Positions 43,747-56,297 of a DNA stretch of 64,000 bases are shown here, piece after piece. Position numbers and translations under genes: made by a program. Source of the DNA: Taxillus chinensis (taxonomy: Eukaryota > Streptophyta > Magnoliopsida > Santalales > Loranthaceae). The stretch lies in the NCBI GenBank assembly GCA_023512835.1, contig CM042090.1:10199343-10263342 (forward strand), read 5' to 3'. The notes under the pieces were generated by a model. That model ran no database searches, was not told the origin of the DNA, and saw only the letters and a list, made by a program, of their open reading frames with translations. Every line of letters begins with the position of its first letter. Positions within the stretch are counted from its first letter, which is position 1.

Positions 43747-46210
43747 ATGCCCGTCCCCTACCTCTAAAAAAACATATAGTCTGCACATGCGCTCTAACAC
43801 ATTTGCACCTGTTTCCTGGTTTGGTTATATGCTAGAGCATTTCAAAGTCGTTTTTAAAGTACGGGCTAAATTGGTATCACTTCGAAATTTAGGTATCATC
43901 ATGCAAAATTAAGTGACTTAATTAATAAAATAAACGAAAAAAGTCATGCCGGGGATCTTTATAATGCCCGTGTTAACAAACACTACTGTTTTACATTTCA
44001 TTAAAAATAAATGTGTTAACGTAAATTATCATGACTGTTTACCTAAAATTTATTTACTTTTGTATTTTTGGTAGATAAAATTAACTCTATTATAATGCAA
44101 GGCTACCATTTCTCCATTATAAAATTAGAATACCCTAAAAGAGAAAATTAAATAATGAAAGACCAAGACATGATGAACTAATTTAATTAAAAATCAGCTT
44201 AAGTAGTTTTAAAACAGAAAGAATTTCGGAGACTTTTTTTTTCCCTTCTAGAATCATAGACTTCACTGATTATATATCAACCTATTTTTGCGTCCTTTGA
44301 TCCAATTTTAATTCATGTCGGTCCTAGTAAAAAATATTGTCTTAAAGTTTTTAGCCATTTATCTTACATAAAAATAGGTTTTTAATTGTCACCATCAGTT
44401 GAATGATTTTTAAAAACTCTATCATGTGCCCTATAATTCAAAATGGATTATCGAGACTTTTGATCTAATCCCGACAATTTCTATGATCCAACAAGTCGAT
44501 CATTTGCGGGATATATATAGCATTCTACTTAAATAATATTATCTGCCTATAACAGTGTCAGTGTGTACCGGAACCGAGATAGGTGGATGATTAGCCAAAA
44601 AAGAAAAAGAAGGCAATACAGATTATTTTTGTCCACATCAGTGGACATCTACAGACTACAGGTCAGTGAAGATTATATATATTATGCAACCCGATTTGGT
44701 CACCTACATAAATTGGATACCTCTAATGCAATAATCATTGATATTATATGCATTTATCTAATTTTTGTCTTTTTGATATACAAATATCCTATCTTTTATC
44801 ATTTTATCTTGTATTACGTTTATTGCACGCGTAAATGACGTGGGTCGTGAGTATGGTATATTGATATTGGCTATTGGCTATTGGCTATTTGGCCAAATGA
44901 ACACTAGATGCGTATTATTTAGTTATGTGAAGATATTTTGGAATATTTGTCAAGAGCTTGAAATTTTATTTTTTTTGAAATAGTTTTTTTAATATAAATC
45001 CTTGCGAATAAAAATTTTGACAGGAATCACAAACAACAGATTAAGAAAAATATCTTTTACCAGCTATAAAATTTTGACATAGTGACCATTTTGATGAGTA
45101 AGTTGAAAACAATTCATATACCAGAGGGAAAATTAAATATTTATGAGCAACTTTGAAGACAAGAACGAAACAACATAAAATTGATACATACACTACTTCA
45201 ACAATCTTGTTTAGGCTGAAAACTCATGGATCGGATGCAGTGCACAACTCTTCGGTAGAAACCTTGCGCAGAGCTTTAACAAAATCAATTAATGATCCAC
45301 TGTTTAACTTTTGAGTCGTTTGTAAATATGTGGTTCATATTGATCGGTTTTTATGTTGATATGTAAAATATTATGTATTTTAATAAGTTTAATTAAAATA
45401 AATTAATATAATTTTGAATATTTTAAACTTAAATGCATTAAAGTAAAGGATTAAATTTTTTATAATGAGAGGAAGTTATAATTTTTAGTTTACTAATGAG
45501 TCAAATTAAAATTACAAAAAAATAATTAACTAATTATTTTTTACATACAAAATTACAATCTCCAAATTGCATGTACCCATAAGGTTTCTTATTTGCATCA
45601 CATCAAGAGCAAGGAGGTTTTCTAGATGAAAATCTCAATGTTGCATATTTGAAGGACAAATTACATGTATCAGTATCATCTATTCACTCTAGTTAAATCA
45701 AGTATATTTTCATTTGATTTTGTTATCAATGATTTAACATGAAAATTAGAATTTAAATGATAGTTTTCATTTAGGGTGGATTTTAATCCAAAATTCAAAT
45801 CTTCTAATTTGTTCCAACATGTTTAAGTCAGAGACTAAATTGCTCATTCAACTAAATGTAATTGCTTGAGAAGCACTGCTTCCAATACTAGCACTAATCT
45901 ATCATATGAACCCCTTCTCGCAATAGCAAATGCATATTGAATCTTACCAAGCCCCTTTTTTCTTTAGAATAGGAAGTATGATTGACTTCACTTTTTTAGA
46001 TTTTCTAATTCATTTTGCAACATCTGAGGTTGATTCTTCAATTGACTTGTTTGCCTTCTTAGCAACATTGGACTCTTGCAGTCAAATTAGGTGTAACATA
46101 AGTGTTGGTTGACTGATGTTTCACTCTGCCATAGGTGATCTAGTAAAGGGGTTTGAGAAAGTCATTTGTGTGATTTGTTGGAGATGATTAAGTCCGGAAA
46201 AGGAAAATGG
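43747..46210. other. AT-rich intergenic, no gene seen
   Basis: AT-rich. The frames at 44563-44838 and 45930-46112 (+) lack recognisable motifs. A triplicated CTATTGG/TTGGCTATTGG run lies near 44868. Confidence 0.45.
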
Positions 46211-46590
46211 ATTAGTATAGGGGTAAACATCAGTCAGTTTAGTCGATTTGTATATAATTTTTAAACCAAATCAAAGACATTTGGTTTGAAAAAATTCAAA
46301 TCAAAACCAACCAATAAATGTTAAAAACTATCGATCTTGATTTGGTTCAATACATAAAAATTCGGTTCAGTTTATCGGTTTAAATCGATTTTTAAATTTT
46401 AACGACAAATAAAAAATACATTTATCTCAATTCTCAAACATCATCATCAATCGGCTTTTAAGGCACCAACCAAAAAAATTATTAATTTGAAAACATGAGA
46501 AAAAAATAAAATATTAAATCTGAATTTGAAATATCAGTGCCCAAAAACCAAACAAATAAAACGTCTCAAGATGAGTCTGAAGCACTACTA

Positions 46591-46810
46591 AGTACTAACC
46601 CAATCCAAATTATATACTTTATCCATAGTCCTCACAATCATCAAAACATTAGCTCTTTTATATTTAATATAGAATATCTACCCGCTAGAACTCACATTGA
46701 GATGGCTATTCAGTAGTGTCTCAAACCATCCACTTCCCGATTTTTGTAGTGACAGGATGACAAAGAATCATATAGGACTATTTGCACACTTAGCCCCACT
46801 TGGAAGTAAA
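46591..46810 (-). pseudogene. Captured fragment of a plant sulfotransferase-like gene
   Basis: One minus-strand frame reads FFVILSLQKSGSGWFETLLN, then SHLNVSSSG, a stop, then KRANVLMIVRTMDKVYNLDW and VST. This follows the plant NodH-like sulfotransferase family (P-loop proteins such as Arabidopsis At2g15730, recalled from memory). In that family QRSGSGWFE is the 5'-phosphosulfate-binding loop. Two in-frame stops (46770-46768, 46680-46678) and no upstream or downstream exons make it non-functional. It lies between hAT transposase sequence and hAT terminal sequence, so it was probably picked up by the element. Confidence 0.75.
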
Positions 46811-46839
46811 ATTTGAAAACCTTGAGCATTCTAAAATTC

Positions 46840-47357
46840 ACCACAGTAATTATGACATAACATTGTGATGACAAAAATTCATCCTTGCATACCAATTCAA
46901 CAAAATTCATCCCATCACCTTCTACTTGCATTTGCTGTTGACGCAAACATGAAAGATAACTCATCAAGAATAATCATTTCAGACAGGACTCTCATACATG
47001 CTTTCAAATTAAATGGAACAGAGACAAAATTCCCACTATCCCCATCAATACTAGGTTGGAATCCTAGTGTGGTTTTCCCCTTAACATGCTTTCTAAATGG
47101 ATATTTCTTATATTTAGTCTCTAAATGTCATGCCATACTTGAAGTCTCATTAACTTTAGTCGAGTAAGCATAATTACTTTTACAATAATTACATGTAACT
47201 TGTTCTTTATCATTCTTTACTATCGTAAAATGTTCCCATACTCACGACCTTTTCTTACCTTAGAAGGGGCTGGTGTTGGAGCTAGTGTAAGGGCTAGGGT
47301 AGTCTCATTTGGTCTTCCCTCTTGGGTTTGATTTCCTTCCTTCATTGCATCCTCCAT
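46840..47357 (-). pseudogene. hAT transposase N-terminal remnant (BED finger)
   Basis: Begins MEDAMKEGNQTQEGRPNE at 47357. After a shift it reads VWEHFTIVKNDKEQVTCNYC and then HLETKYKKYPFRKH, the BED zinc finger of plant hAT transposases with Cys pair C-x2-C, although one of the later His/Cys ligands is altered. Then NLKACMRVLSEMIILDELSF matches the conserved block after the finger in these transposases. The catalytic domain and dimerisation domain are absent. Stops and shifts show it is dead. Confidence 0.7.
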
Positions 47358-47633
47358 CTAACAAATTAATATATAGTTATAGCATCAATTAACAAAAATG
47401 AAGAAATATTTAAAAAAATCAAACAAAGGGTAATTATTGTCATGCTAATAAAACAAACAAAGGATGAAATCATGAGTGATTATCGTTTAAAATTAGGGTG
47501 AAATCATGAATGATTTATCATTTAAAAACAACAACCGTAAACAATTGCAACACTTGATTATTTCTGACTTTAAACATGTATCAGCAACTGTAAACAATAG
47601 ATAAACATTTTTATGACTTTTAATATCTGAGTG

Positions 47634-47851
47634 AGAGAGAGAGAGAGAGAGAGTGATTACGACTGAGCCGCTGAAGTAATACCACTGCCGCCGCCATAGA
47701 GATAACACTGTCGCTGCTAGATAACTCGTTTGACACATAGCAGTCAATAAATGGAGATTATGCGTGGATGACTCATCGGCGTTGACTCACTACTAGATGA
47801 CTCGTCATCATCGGTGCTTTCAAAATCAATATCTGAATTATGAAATCAATC

Positions 47852-47921
<70 letters not shown>
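47634..47921. repeat. (GA)n microsatellites
   Basis: (GA)n at about 47634-47653 and a longer one at about 47857-47921, within the leader of the hAT element. The serine/leucine-rich minus-strand frame here is a repeat artefact. Confidence 0.9.
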
Positions 47922-47925
<4 letters not shown>

Positions 47926-48339
47926 ACCGTACTGCTGCTGCCAGAGAGACAATGCCAACCTGACACACAATAATTAAGAGATGGAGAATTGGAGATTGTG
48001 GACAGAGACAGGCAACTGAAATGAAATTACGGCTCTACAAGTAGAAGTCGACCTTTGGCCTTTCGACTTTGGGATAGCGCAAAACCTAGGTGATTAAGGG
48101 ATGGGTGAGAACTAGGAAGGCAGAAGTGGTAACGTCGAGCGCTCGCCTTTCGATAATATGTTCAGTTGGTTCGATAACCGAATGGACAAAACCATGAACC
48201 GAACCAGTAGCATCAGTTCTCCAAAAATAAAAATCAAATAAACCAATATAATTTTAAAAATATTTTTTTCTATTCAAACGGTTTGGTTTTAGTTTGATTC
48301 ACCGGTTAGGTTCGGTTATTGATCACCCTTAATTAGCAT

Positions 48340-48619
48340 ATGCTTGGGTCCACTGACCATTCACTTAGCAATGTTATGTATAATTATATATTTATAATTC
48401 GGTGCGTTGTTTGAATACTCAATACAGCTTTGTAGCCACATTGAGCTAATATGGTCGTAAAGGCACATACTTATTGGTGGTGAGGTTATGGGTTTAAAAC
48501 CATTCATCTGGGGGGAAGAGGGGTTTTAAAGATATAAAGGGATAGAGAGGGTCGTGTGGTATTATTTTAAAAAATGGAAATTTTAAAATTTTTATATACC
48601 TTTGTAAAAAATGATAATT

Positions 48620-48678
<59 letters not shown>

Positions 48679-49440
48679 TATACTATACTATGCAAAATTA
48701 AAATTAATTAATCTGGTGATAATTTTAAATTAAAATATTGGTGCTTTTAGGATATATATATTTAAAGTGAGTTAATTTACATAACATGTCACTAAATGAC
48801 TTATCTTATGGGAAATTAATTGATTTTAAAATATAAAAAGTCATTTTGTATGGAGTAATTTATTTAGATATCAGTTGGTCCAAAGGAAAATCAATACCTA
48901 ATATAATTACATTTATACTTGCGATAATACATGTGTGACAATTATATGGTTTTATATGTGAACAATAAATCAGTTTAAAGGAAGTCTTATCGTCTAATGT
49001 ATTCTTATTGTCATTATTTGATTACTACACTAAGCTATTACTTAAAGTTAATATTTGTCCAACAATGAAATATTTTATTTAATCATAAATCGATCAATAT
49101 TAATTGTTATATGAGTAGTTTCAATCATAAGACGATTGAGCCAGTCGTTAGATGGTCCATATCAATCATAAGTCGATCCATTTCAATTTGCAGATGAGTG
49201 AGTTTGATTGTAAGACAAGCAAAGTATAATTATAAGTGTCTTAATGTCTTAATGTCTCAATCCATATACTCTGTCTTAATGTCTTCTTTTGGATCAATCC
49301 ATTATAAGTGTGAAAGTTATATTATTATAATTCAACAAATTGTATAAGTTATTGTATACATTAAGATAATATAAATTATGCTTTATATATCTCTATTTTT
49401 GTTTTGTCTGAGTTGCTTTCATGATTTGTTTTTGTCAATG
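48340..49440. other. AT-rich intergenic with TA repeat
   Basis: (TA)n at about 48622-48670 followed by (CA)n. The rest is AT-rich with no gene seen. Confidence 0.6.
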
Positions 49441-49985
49441 AATTTAAAAAATCAGTTTATTCACCCCTCATCTAGACTGGTGTTTGGGGCTTAGGAGTGG
49501 TATTAAAATAGGTTATTCTTAAGATAGAGATTTAAAATGATAACATGGCTGAAAACGGAAGTGGCATGTATAACCAAGGCTGAAGGTGCACTATGGAATT
49601 CTTTGGGCAGTGGAAGGTTCGTATGATTAAATATATGAATATGCAAGATGAGTTGATGTGCAAAACTGTGCAAAATAGACCTTTCATTCCAATGAAAGTT
49701 GCCAAAACTATTGAGATAGGGAAAGTGGTAGAATGCAACAAGGAGGCAAAGTGAAGGACGATTTGAAGATCTTGAATCATGAGCATTGGTACAAATTTTA
49801 TGAAGGCTTGGTTAGGCTTGGCTTTAAAGTAAAGACGATTCTACATCAATATCTTGATGAAAGCATGTTATTAATTTGTGGATGCCCAGAATTTGTGGCC
49901 TGGCGAAAGAGATTTGACATAAGCTTTACACCCAATATGATATGAGGAAGATGAACAAGGAAGGTCAAACAAGCACTTGATGCTT
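49440..49985 (+). pseudogene. Copia gag remnant (candidate)
   Basis: Translation near 49580-49740 gives QWKVRMIKYMNMQDELMCKT and VQNRPFIP, in the pattern of the N-terminal gag (UBN2-type) of some Copia elements. Just upstream, TTCACCCCTCATCTAG and GGAGTGGTATTAAAA resemble an LTR end and degenerate primer-binding site. Stops break the frame; no pol domain follows. Confidence 0.45.
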
Positions 49986-50439
49986 AAACAAAATTAAAGT
50001 ATGAGATTTTCAAATCAAAATAAGAAGAATCCATTGTAACGGTGTACAAGAGATATACAAAGTTTCTATTAACCTTGTTTAGGAAGGTCAAGTAAACTAA
50101 ACACATGTTCATGTGATGATTTCAGGTTGGAAAAAGAAAATCTTTTTCCTTAAAATAATACGTGGGGAGCTAGGGAATACGAGGGCGTCAGGCCTGATAG
50201 TTTAGGGCTATTGGGCCTTCAAATTTGTCATTCTATTGTGTGTGGCCCATCGCCTGGTGGCCCGAAATGAAATTTAACTTCGAAAATTTGTTGCGGGACA
50301 GGGAGGTTGGACTTTGGAGCCTCGGAGATGAGGTGGGGCCCCAAGCAAAAAAGAGCGGCGGTGATTGTTGCCCCAAGCGGGCACACTATTTTCTATATTA
50401 CTATATATATATATATATATAAATGAAGAATTAATGGAA

Positions 50440-51100
50440 AAGAAAAAAATTCGTAAATTTAAAATTTAAAATTCAAAGTGCCCAACAAGCAAAGCAAAGC
50501 CAAACAAAAAGGTCCTCGTAAATGAGGTGTGGGGGTACGGTTGAATTGCGGTCACGTGTCAAAGATTCCTCCATTGGCATAACGACACGTGACCCGACGC
50601 GGGACCCCTGAGAGGGACCGTATGCCGCTCCGGAGGTTTGAAAAACAAGCAGGCCCGAAGGGTCCTCCGTCGTCTGGAGTCAGGCGCTCCTGCTTCCTGC
50701 GTCGTTGATAATGGTCCTCGTACTGATGTTTCGTCGGACGAAACTGCCCCTACGTCGAATCACGTGTGGGCTTTCTCGGTTCCCGAAAACCCCCCGCTCT
50801 TTATTCGCGAATTGCCGAAAATGCCCCGGATGACAGGGCGGGAGCGAGTGACGAATCACACCAGCTGTACCACACCGCGACAAAAACAAAACCAAAAAAA
50901 AAAAAAAAAAACAGCTGGGCTGCTCCGGCGTCACTTTTCGTGGCTTTGCTTCCAAGGCATGCCTGTCCGGTTGTCGTCGTCCCCCAAACATCGATCGCCA
51001 TGGAGGGCCGCTTTCGTAATTTTAACCCATCAAACCTCGTCATTGAGATGTACGGCCGGGTTCGGATCCTTCAAAGGTAAAATTTGAAAGACAAAATGGC
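50440..51100. promoter_or_regulatory. CpG-rich island with three G-boxes, no gene attached
   Basis: Clearly GC-richer than its flanks. CACGTG occurs at about 50553, 50586 and 50761. The first two form the exact inverted pair GGTCACGTGTC (50550-50560) and GACACGTGACC (50584-50594), matching ABRE/G-box type elements. A 149-codon frame (50638-51087) overlaps it but has no known motif and a poly-Lys run from an A-tract. It could be the promoter and 5' exon of a lost gene. Confidence 0.4.
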
Positions 51101-51640
51101 CGTTGTTTAATAAATGAGTCGAGAGTCGTGTAGGCGGTGATAGTGGGTGGGGTGTCTAATATTAATAATAATAATAATAAAAATTATTCAAGGGTGCCCT
51201 GGGGAAAGGTGTCTCTATTATTTGATTTTTTTTTTTTGGATAAATGACCAATATAATTATTTTTTAAAACAAAAACTATTGGTTTTTATGTTGGACAAGA
51301 ATCTGTTTATACTTTATAAAAACATTATCGATGATCTCGTTATATATGTCGGATGACAGTGAATGTGGTGCTTTGAACCGCTTTCAACCGTTGCGCCAAA
51401 ATTGTTGGGAGCAAGTGAATGCGGTAATTAAGCACGTGCAGTGAGATAATTTTAGTGTTTGGAAATTGAAAGAGTGGCGCTCTAAAAAAAAAATGTGACT
51501 GCAACAGTGCAACATTTTAGTGTTTCATTGAGGTTAGCCGTGAAGTCATATATAATGGTCTGGTGGATCAAACTAGGGACGAGTGAAAAAAATCAATTAA
51601 AATTTACCTTGCCAACCGCAATGGGGTGCAATTATGAAAT
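51101..51640. other. Intergenic, no gene seen
   Basis: AT-rich with (TAA)n at about 51160-51183. No coding motif. Confidence 0.45.
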
Positions 51641-51687
51641 AAAATTTTGAAATCTGGGGAGGTCATAATATTTATTTTTTGTCATTT

Positions 51688-51803
51688 CTGGGCGGTGACT
51701 TTGGTGCCTTCGTGGAAGACATGCGGAACATTGATGTCCCGCGTTGGGGTGGTGACTTCGGTGCTTTGTGGAAAACGGGTGGAGCAAGCATTGACGTCCC
51801 GCG
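51688..51803 (+). repeat. Two tandem 58-bp coding-like repeats
   Basis: Units near 51688-51743 and 51745-51803 both read GGTGACTTyGGTGC...ATTGAyGTCCCGCG. Translated they give GGDFGAFVEDMRNIDVPR and GGDFGALWKTGGASIDVPR. No known domain. Possibly a decayed internal repeat of a TE or gene. Confidence 0.5.
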
Positions 51804-51922
51804 TGAATTTTACTACCGTTTCCTGTTATCATCTCCCCCCACAAAAACAAAACAACAAAGACTAGGATGACCATTTTATCGGACCTAATTGGATATACGA
51901 TTCAAGTTGCTTGACGAATAAT

Positions 51923-52719
51923 TAGGGGTCTTCCGCTATAATGTGGGGGCGAAATTTATCTATTACCGTATTTCGCTCCCGTCTAGGTGGGCAAAAAAAA
52001 ATTAAAACCGCATTCCGCCCCATGTGTAAGCGGACTGAGTATCTCATCCTATGGCGAGGTTAACGGGGAAGGCTTCATCCGCCCGCTCCCGCTTATCGGC
52101 TTTTATTGATCTCTTTCTTAAGGCAATTATGTCTTTTAGAGGCTCCACGAAATAATTGATACGAGTAATTCAAGTCTTATCGGATGCGAATCAACCTATT
52201 ACCGCTTCCTGCCATCACTTAGGTGGTAAATTAAATTTTAAGATTGTATCTCGTTCCATATGTAGGTGGGACGGGTTATATCGTTCTTTAATGTGTCCGA
52301 ATAAGGTTTCATTTACTCGCGTCTTATTATCGCTTTTTATTAGATATGTTCATATCAATAATTTTAGCTTAAATCAAATTTCAATATCATTTTTAACCTA
52401 AAAATTATCAAAAAATAATTTAATTTTACAATAATAAATATCATTCAAAGCTATCAAAAATCATAAATAATAGTTAAATAATAATATTTAAAATATTATA
52501 AAATTATAAATAAACATTATTAAAATTAAACACGGCAGGGGAGGGGGTGGGACGGGTATCCCGCTATCTATTACCGCTCCTCGTCCCCGCATGGGGCGGG
52601 ATGTCAAGTTTAAAAATCGCCCCCCACTTTTGCCTTCCCCCCCCCCCCACACACACACACAATGAGTAGAGCGGATAGATGGCGGGGTAGCGAGGGTGAA
52701 TATCCGTTGCCCACCCCTA
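51923..52719 (-). mobile_element. hAT-type non-autonomous element, copy B
   Basis: Starts TAGGGGTCTTCCGC, ends GTTGCCCACCCCTA. Flanks CGAATAAT (51915-51922) and CGAGTAAT (52720-52727) match at seven of eight bases. It is the inverted relative of 8795-9563 along its whole length, with a C-run and (CA)n added near 52637-52663. No transposase. Confidence 0.8.
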
Positions 52720-52727
52720 CGAGTAAT

Positions 52728-53285
52728 AATTGTTTTAAATAGGTAACGAATCAAATAATGGGTTTGGACCAAATTAAGGGTTTTATCTTGTGAGTAAGGG
52801 GAATCCAAGTCATTTCCCAACTCATACCAATTCTATACAAATAATTAAATATATTTTCATCCTATGTATGATACTATGATTGTTTTTAAAATTTTATCTT
52901 AAGGAAATAATATTAAATACTATATTTGATTTAATTTTTTAATTAATTAATTTAAAAATTTACTTGTAAGTATTTAATCGGTTGTAATTGTATTTTATGT
53001 TTACTAGATTTGAGATTTTTTTTCTTACGTTTAATTTATAAATTAGTATAGACTTTTCTTATATATTATTTAACAATCTTAAAACAAAATCTCATAGCAC
53101 ATTCGGCACATGAGAATTAAAATGGGAGGAATGAAATTAACATAGGAATGACATTAACTAGGTAATGGAAAAAGGAATCAAACATGACATTCCTTTGTTT
53201 GATATTCTCACCTACGCCAGGCAAGAGATTCCATTATTTTGTTTGGTATATGAAAAACAACCAAGGATGAAAAAGGTTGACAACA
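52728..53285. other. AT-rich intergenic, no gene seen
   Basis: AT-rich; the part from 53110 has GGAATGACATTAAC/GACATTCC-type short inverted motifs typical of MITE ends. Unassigned. Confidence 0.35.
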
Positions 53286-53424
53286 CAAATTACGTTAAAG
53301 CCCTCCTTCTCTCATCTGCAATTAGACTGTGAAAGCCCCCCTTCTTCTCGTCCATCAATTTATAAGTTACTTGGACCATTGTTGACCAAGGGGCGACTAA
53401 TGTAGGTAGACAAGCATATCCTAG

Positions 53425-53580
53425 GTGCACTCATGGGGACCACCATCGAAGTCATGCTTGTTATCCCTAATTTCGTCCTCTGCTCCTTTACCGATAACCC
53501 CAACGCCACCGCCTTCATCGCCTGAGTATACGCCAATGTCACTACTTTCTTCTACTAAGGCGGCATCCAAATCAAGTTAA
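53425..53580 (+). pseudogene. Fragment of a glycosyl hydrolase family 17 (beta-1,3-glucanase) gene
   Basis: The plus strand reads ALMGTTIEVMLVIPNFVL, then FTDNPNATAFIA, a stop, VYANVTTFF, another stop and GGIQIK. This follows the GH17 segment G.(D/N)IEVM.GIPN...A..WV..NV......I.IKY ahead of the VGNE motif. Only this piece is seen and it has two stops, so it is a relic, possibly captured by a transposon. Catalytic glutamates are not included. Confidence 0.55.
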
Positions 53581-53986
53581 ACCCCCTCTCTTTCTCTCTC
53601 TAGAGTTTTCGTTTGCTTTTTCTATTTTTATAATGTAATCGATTTTTTGACTTGTTTATTTGGTTGATCAGAGCTTTATGATTTGGTTTCATTTTGCTTG
53701 TAATTGGTATTTATATAATAGAAATTATAGATAAACATAAAGTTTTGAATTAAGCTTGTAATTGGTATACATTCTCTATAATAGCCTATTCCCCATACTC
53801 GTTGACAATGATGACACCTTCAATCCCTAGATTTTTATAATTTTTTTGATGTATTTTTCTTTTTATCTCTTCATTGTATTTTATCTTTCTTTCCTATTGT
53901 ATGAGTTAGACATATACCTTGTTCATTTTTGCATGTTTCTTTTAATGGTAATATATGTACAAACCAATCCTATTACTCTTGCAGTG

Positions 53987-55831
53987 TCACGCCCCCCAAA
54001 TCCCGGAAGGATCGGAACTAAGAGTGTGACTTCCCCATGCCCACACCCGAAGGGTCAAGAGGTTGGTGACTAGCACCGATATGGACTATACATCGGGTAC
54101 TGTCCAAGATAAACCTGTACATTCATACATCATGGGTATTCCCGTACATTCCCACTTGCTATGAAGTTAAGGAAAATAATTTATTAATAACAGAGTCATG
54201 CTATAATTCCAATACAACTTTCACGGACCCTCGTCCAAATAATCAAATAATAAAATTAATCATGTTTTACAAAATCCATAAACCAAGTTATTACAAAATT
54301 TAAAACAAACAAAAATTAGCTTCGGACTAGCCTCTAGCGAATGAGTTGATACCTGAAACATGTCAACAAAGTAGGGGTGAGCACAAATGTCCAGTAGGTG
54401 ATTTCTATCTCCTCACCATCCTATAATATGAATTTCTAAATCTACATGTTCGGTGTATGCTTGTGCCAGTGTAATGTCCTACTTTATCACAATAAGCTTA
54501 CATTCAATCACAAAATATAATATCATACACATTACATTTCATTCATTAAAGGTACACACCAAACAATCCAACCATCCAGGAGATTCCCACATCCTCCAAG
54601 GATCCCAGTCATTACCAGATAGCCATATGTGGGACCTGTGGTGTCCCTAATGACAACCTGCCACATATGAGACCTCAGTTAACCGGCCCACATAGGGACC
54701 TACGGCCTCTTACCAGCCCTATGTGGGACCTGCGGTTAACCCAACCAACTCCACCACCAATTCCACATATAATCAATAAATAGAATATTTCAACAATCAA
54801 AATTCAATACAACAACCTTTACAAAATATTTAATTCATCAATCCAGCGCTAACCACAAATAATATATATATATATATATTCATCAAACATCCAACACCTT
54901 AAATATCAATTAAGTAATATTAAACTATATCTAAGTAACATTTAAATGCCAAAGTTCTAACATTGAACTACAAACAATATTTCTAGTGTCAGACTATAAA
55001 TATCAAGTTACAAATAATGTTTCTAATATCAAACTATTAATGTCAAGTCTCCGATAACATTTTAGATGATAAATTAATAATATCAAGCTTCAAGTAATAC
55101 TTCATATTATTAAACTATAATATCAAACCCAAGCACTATTTTCATTATTAAACTAACAATATCATAATTCTTGTTTGACCTTGCTATTGGAATGGTATCA
55201 ATGAATATGTTATTTTTACTATTAAATCAAATTAAATTAAATTTATCTATATATCTTGATAATTATCAAAATACACATATATAATACCATGCACGACTTC
55301 ATAATAATGCACGATTTAATGCACTAATTTATTACCCACATATATTAACTATTGACACACACGACTTAATTCCCATAATCAATTAAACCTCCCTTTTTAA
55401 AAAAATTTGACACTAAAGAAAAAGATACCCCTTTTCTTTCACCGCCACAAAACCATACATGTAAAGATGGCCCCCTTTTTTTATTAAGAGAAAATAAAAT
55501 AAAATAAAACAAAACCCTTGTCTTGCATTGGATCGAACGGATTATGGAGGTAGGAACGTATAGGCCGCCACCCCCGTCATGGAGATGCTAACCGTGTTGT
55601 CATTCGACACTGGTGTCTTCTTCTCTCTGTGGAAGAAACCAGGCCAATTGGCCTGGTACAGTAGAAATTAATAATAATTAATTAGAATATGATAAAAGGG
55701 ATAACAGTGCGATAGCTTGTCCAAGGATTCGGAACCGGTCGAATCACGCCGCACTGCAACAATCGCCCAGCCGTATGTATATACACGTAAATGAATATAT
55801 TTATATAAATACATACATATCCAAACGTTTA

Positions 55832-55868
<37 letters not shown>

Positions 55869-56297
55869 TCTAACAGTTTTGTGTTCGTGCAATAGAATAA
55901 CGAGGAATCAAGAATCACCTATCTCTTGCCTTCCGAAGGGATTAAACTCGCAAGAATAGTCTAGAATCGGCGAAGAACGATAAAGAACGCGAAGAATACT
56001 AAGAACTCTCCTCCGACGGCTAGAGTTTCTCAAAACAAAGTTATAATAAATAATAAAACCCCCAAACTCTATTTTTAATTAAAATTCATCCTCCTCTTTA
56101 ATAATTTCCAAAAAGCCCTCATAAATTTTATTTTTCATTTATCAACCCTCAATTTAACTCCCAAAAATTACTAAATAACCCCTGAAGGCTTCTGGACCTC
56201 AAATTAGGCCCAAATATAATTAAAACGATTGTATTAATGGCCACATTCTCAAAATAACTTTCTTAACATCAAATATAGGTTACAAGTTATGTTAACA
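53987..56297 (-). mobile_element. Long LTR (solo or truncated), family shared with 28 kb
   Basis: Plus-strand start TGTCACGCCCCCCAAATCCC and collinear complement matches to 27842-29778 (CATCATGGGTATTCCC, CAACAAAGTAGGGGTGAGC, GTAGGTGA, GGCCCAAATATA). It includes palindromic GGGACCTGCGG/CCACATATGAGACC blocks at about 54600-54740, a (TA)n at 54863-54880 and one at 55848-55869. The right boundary is approximate. No coding sequence and no matching TSD were seen. Confidence 0.5.

Larger units (their letters stand above)
46219..48331 (-). mobile_element. hAT element with transposase remains and captured gene fragment
   Basis: Left end AGGGGTAAACATCAG; complement of the right end TAAGGGTGATCAATAACC. 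Flanks ATTAGTAT (46211-46218) and ATTAGCAT (48332-48339) match at seven of eight bases. Subterminal CGGTTCGGTT/AAACCGA repeats resemble those of the 646-bp element at 13393. The interior (minus) has a 5' leader with (GA)n tracts, hAT transposase remnants (47357-46840) and then a sulfotransferase-like segment (46810-46591). Confidence 0.8.

Noticed and set aside
50638..51087. 149-codon frame as a gene
   Set aside because: No conserved motif, a poly-Lys run from an A tract, and competing frames of similar length on both strands.
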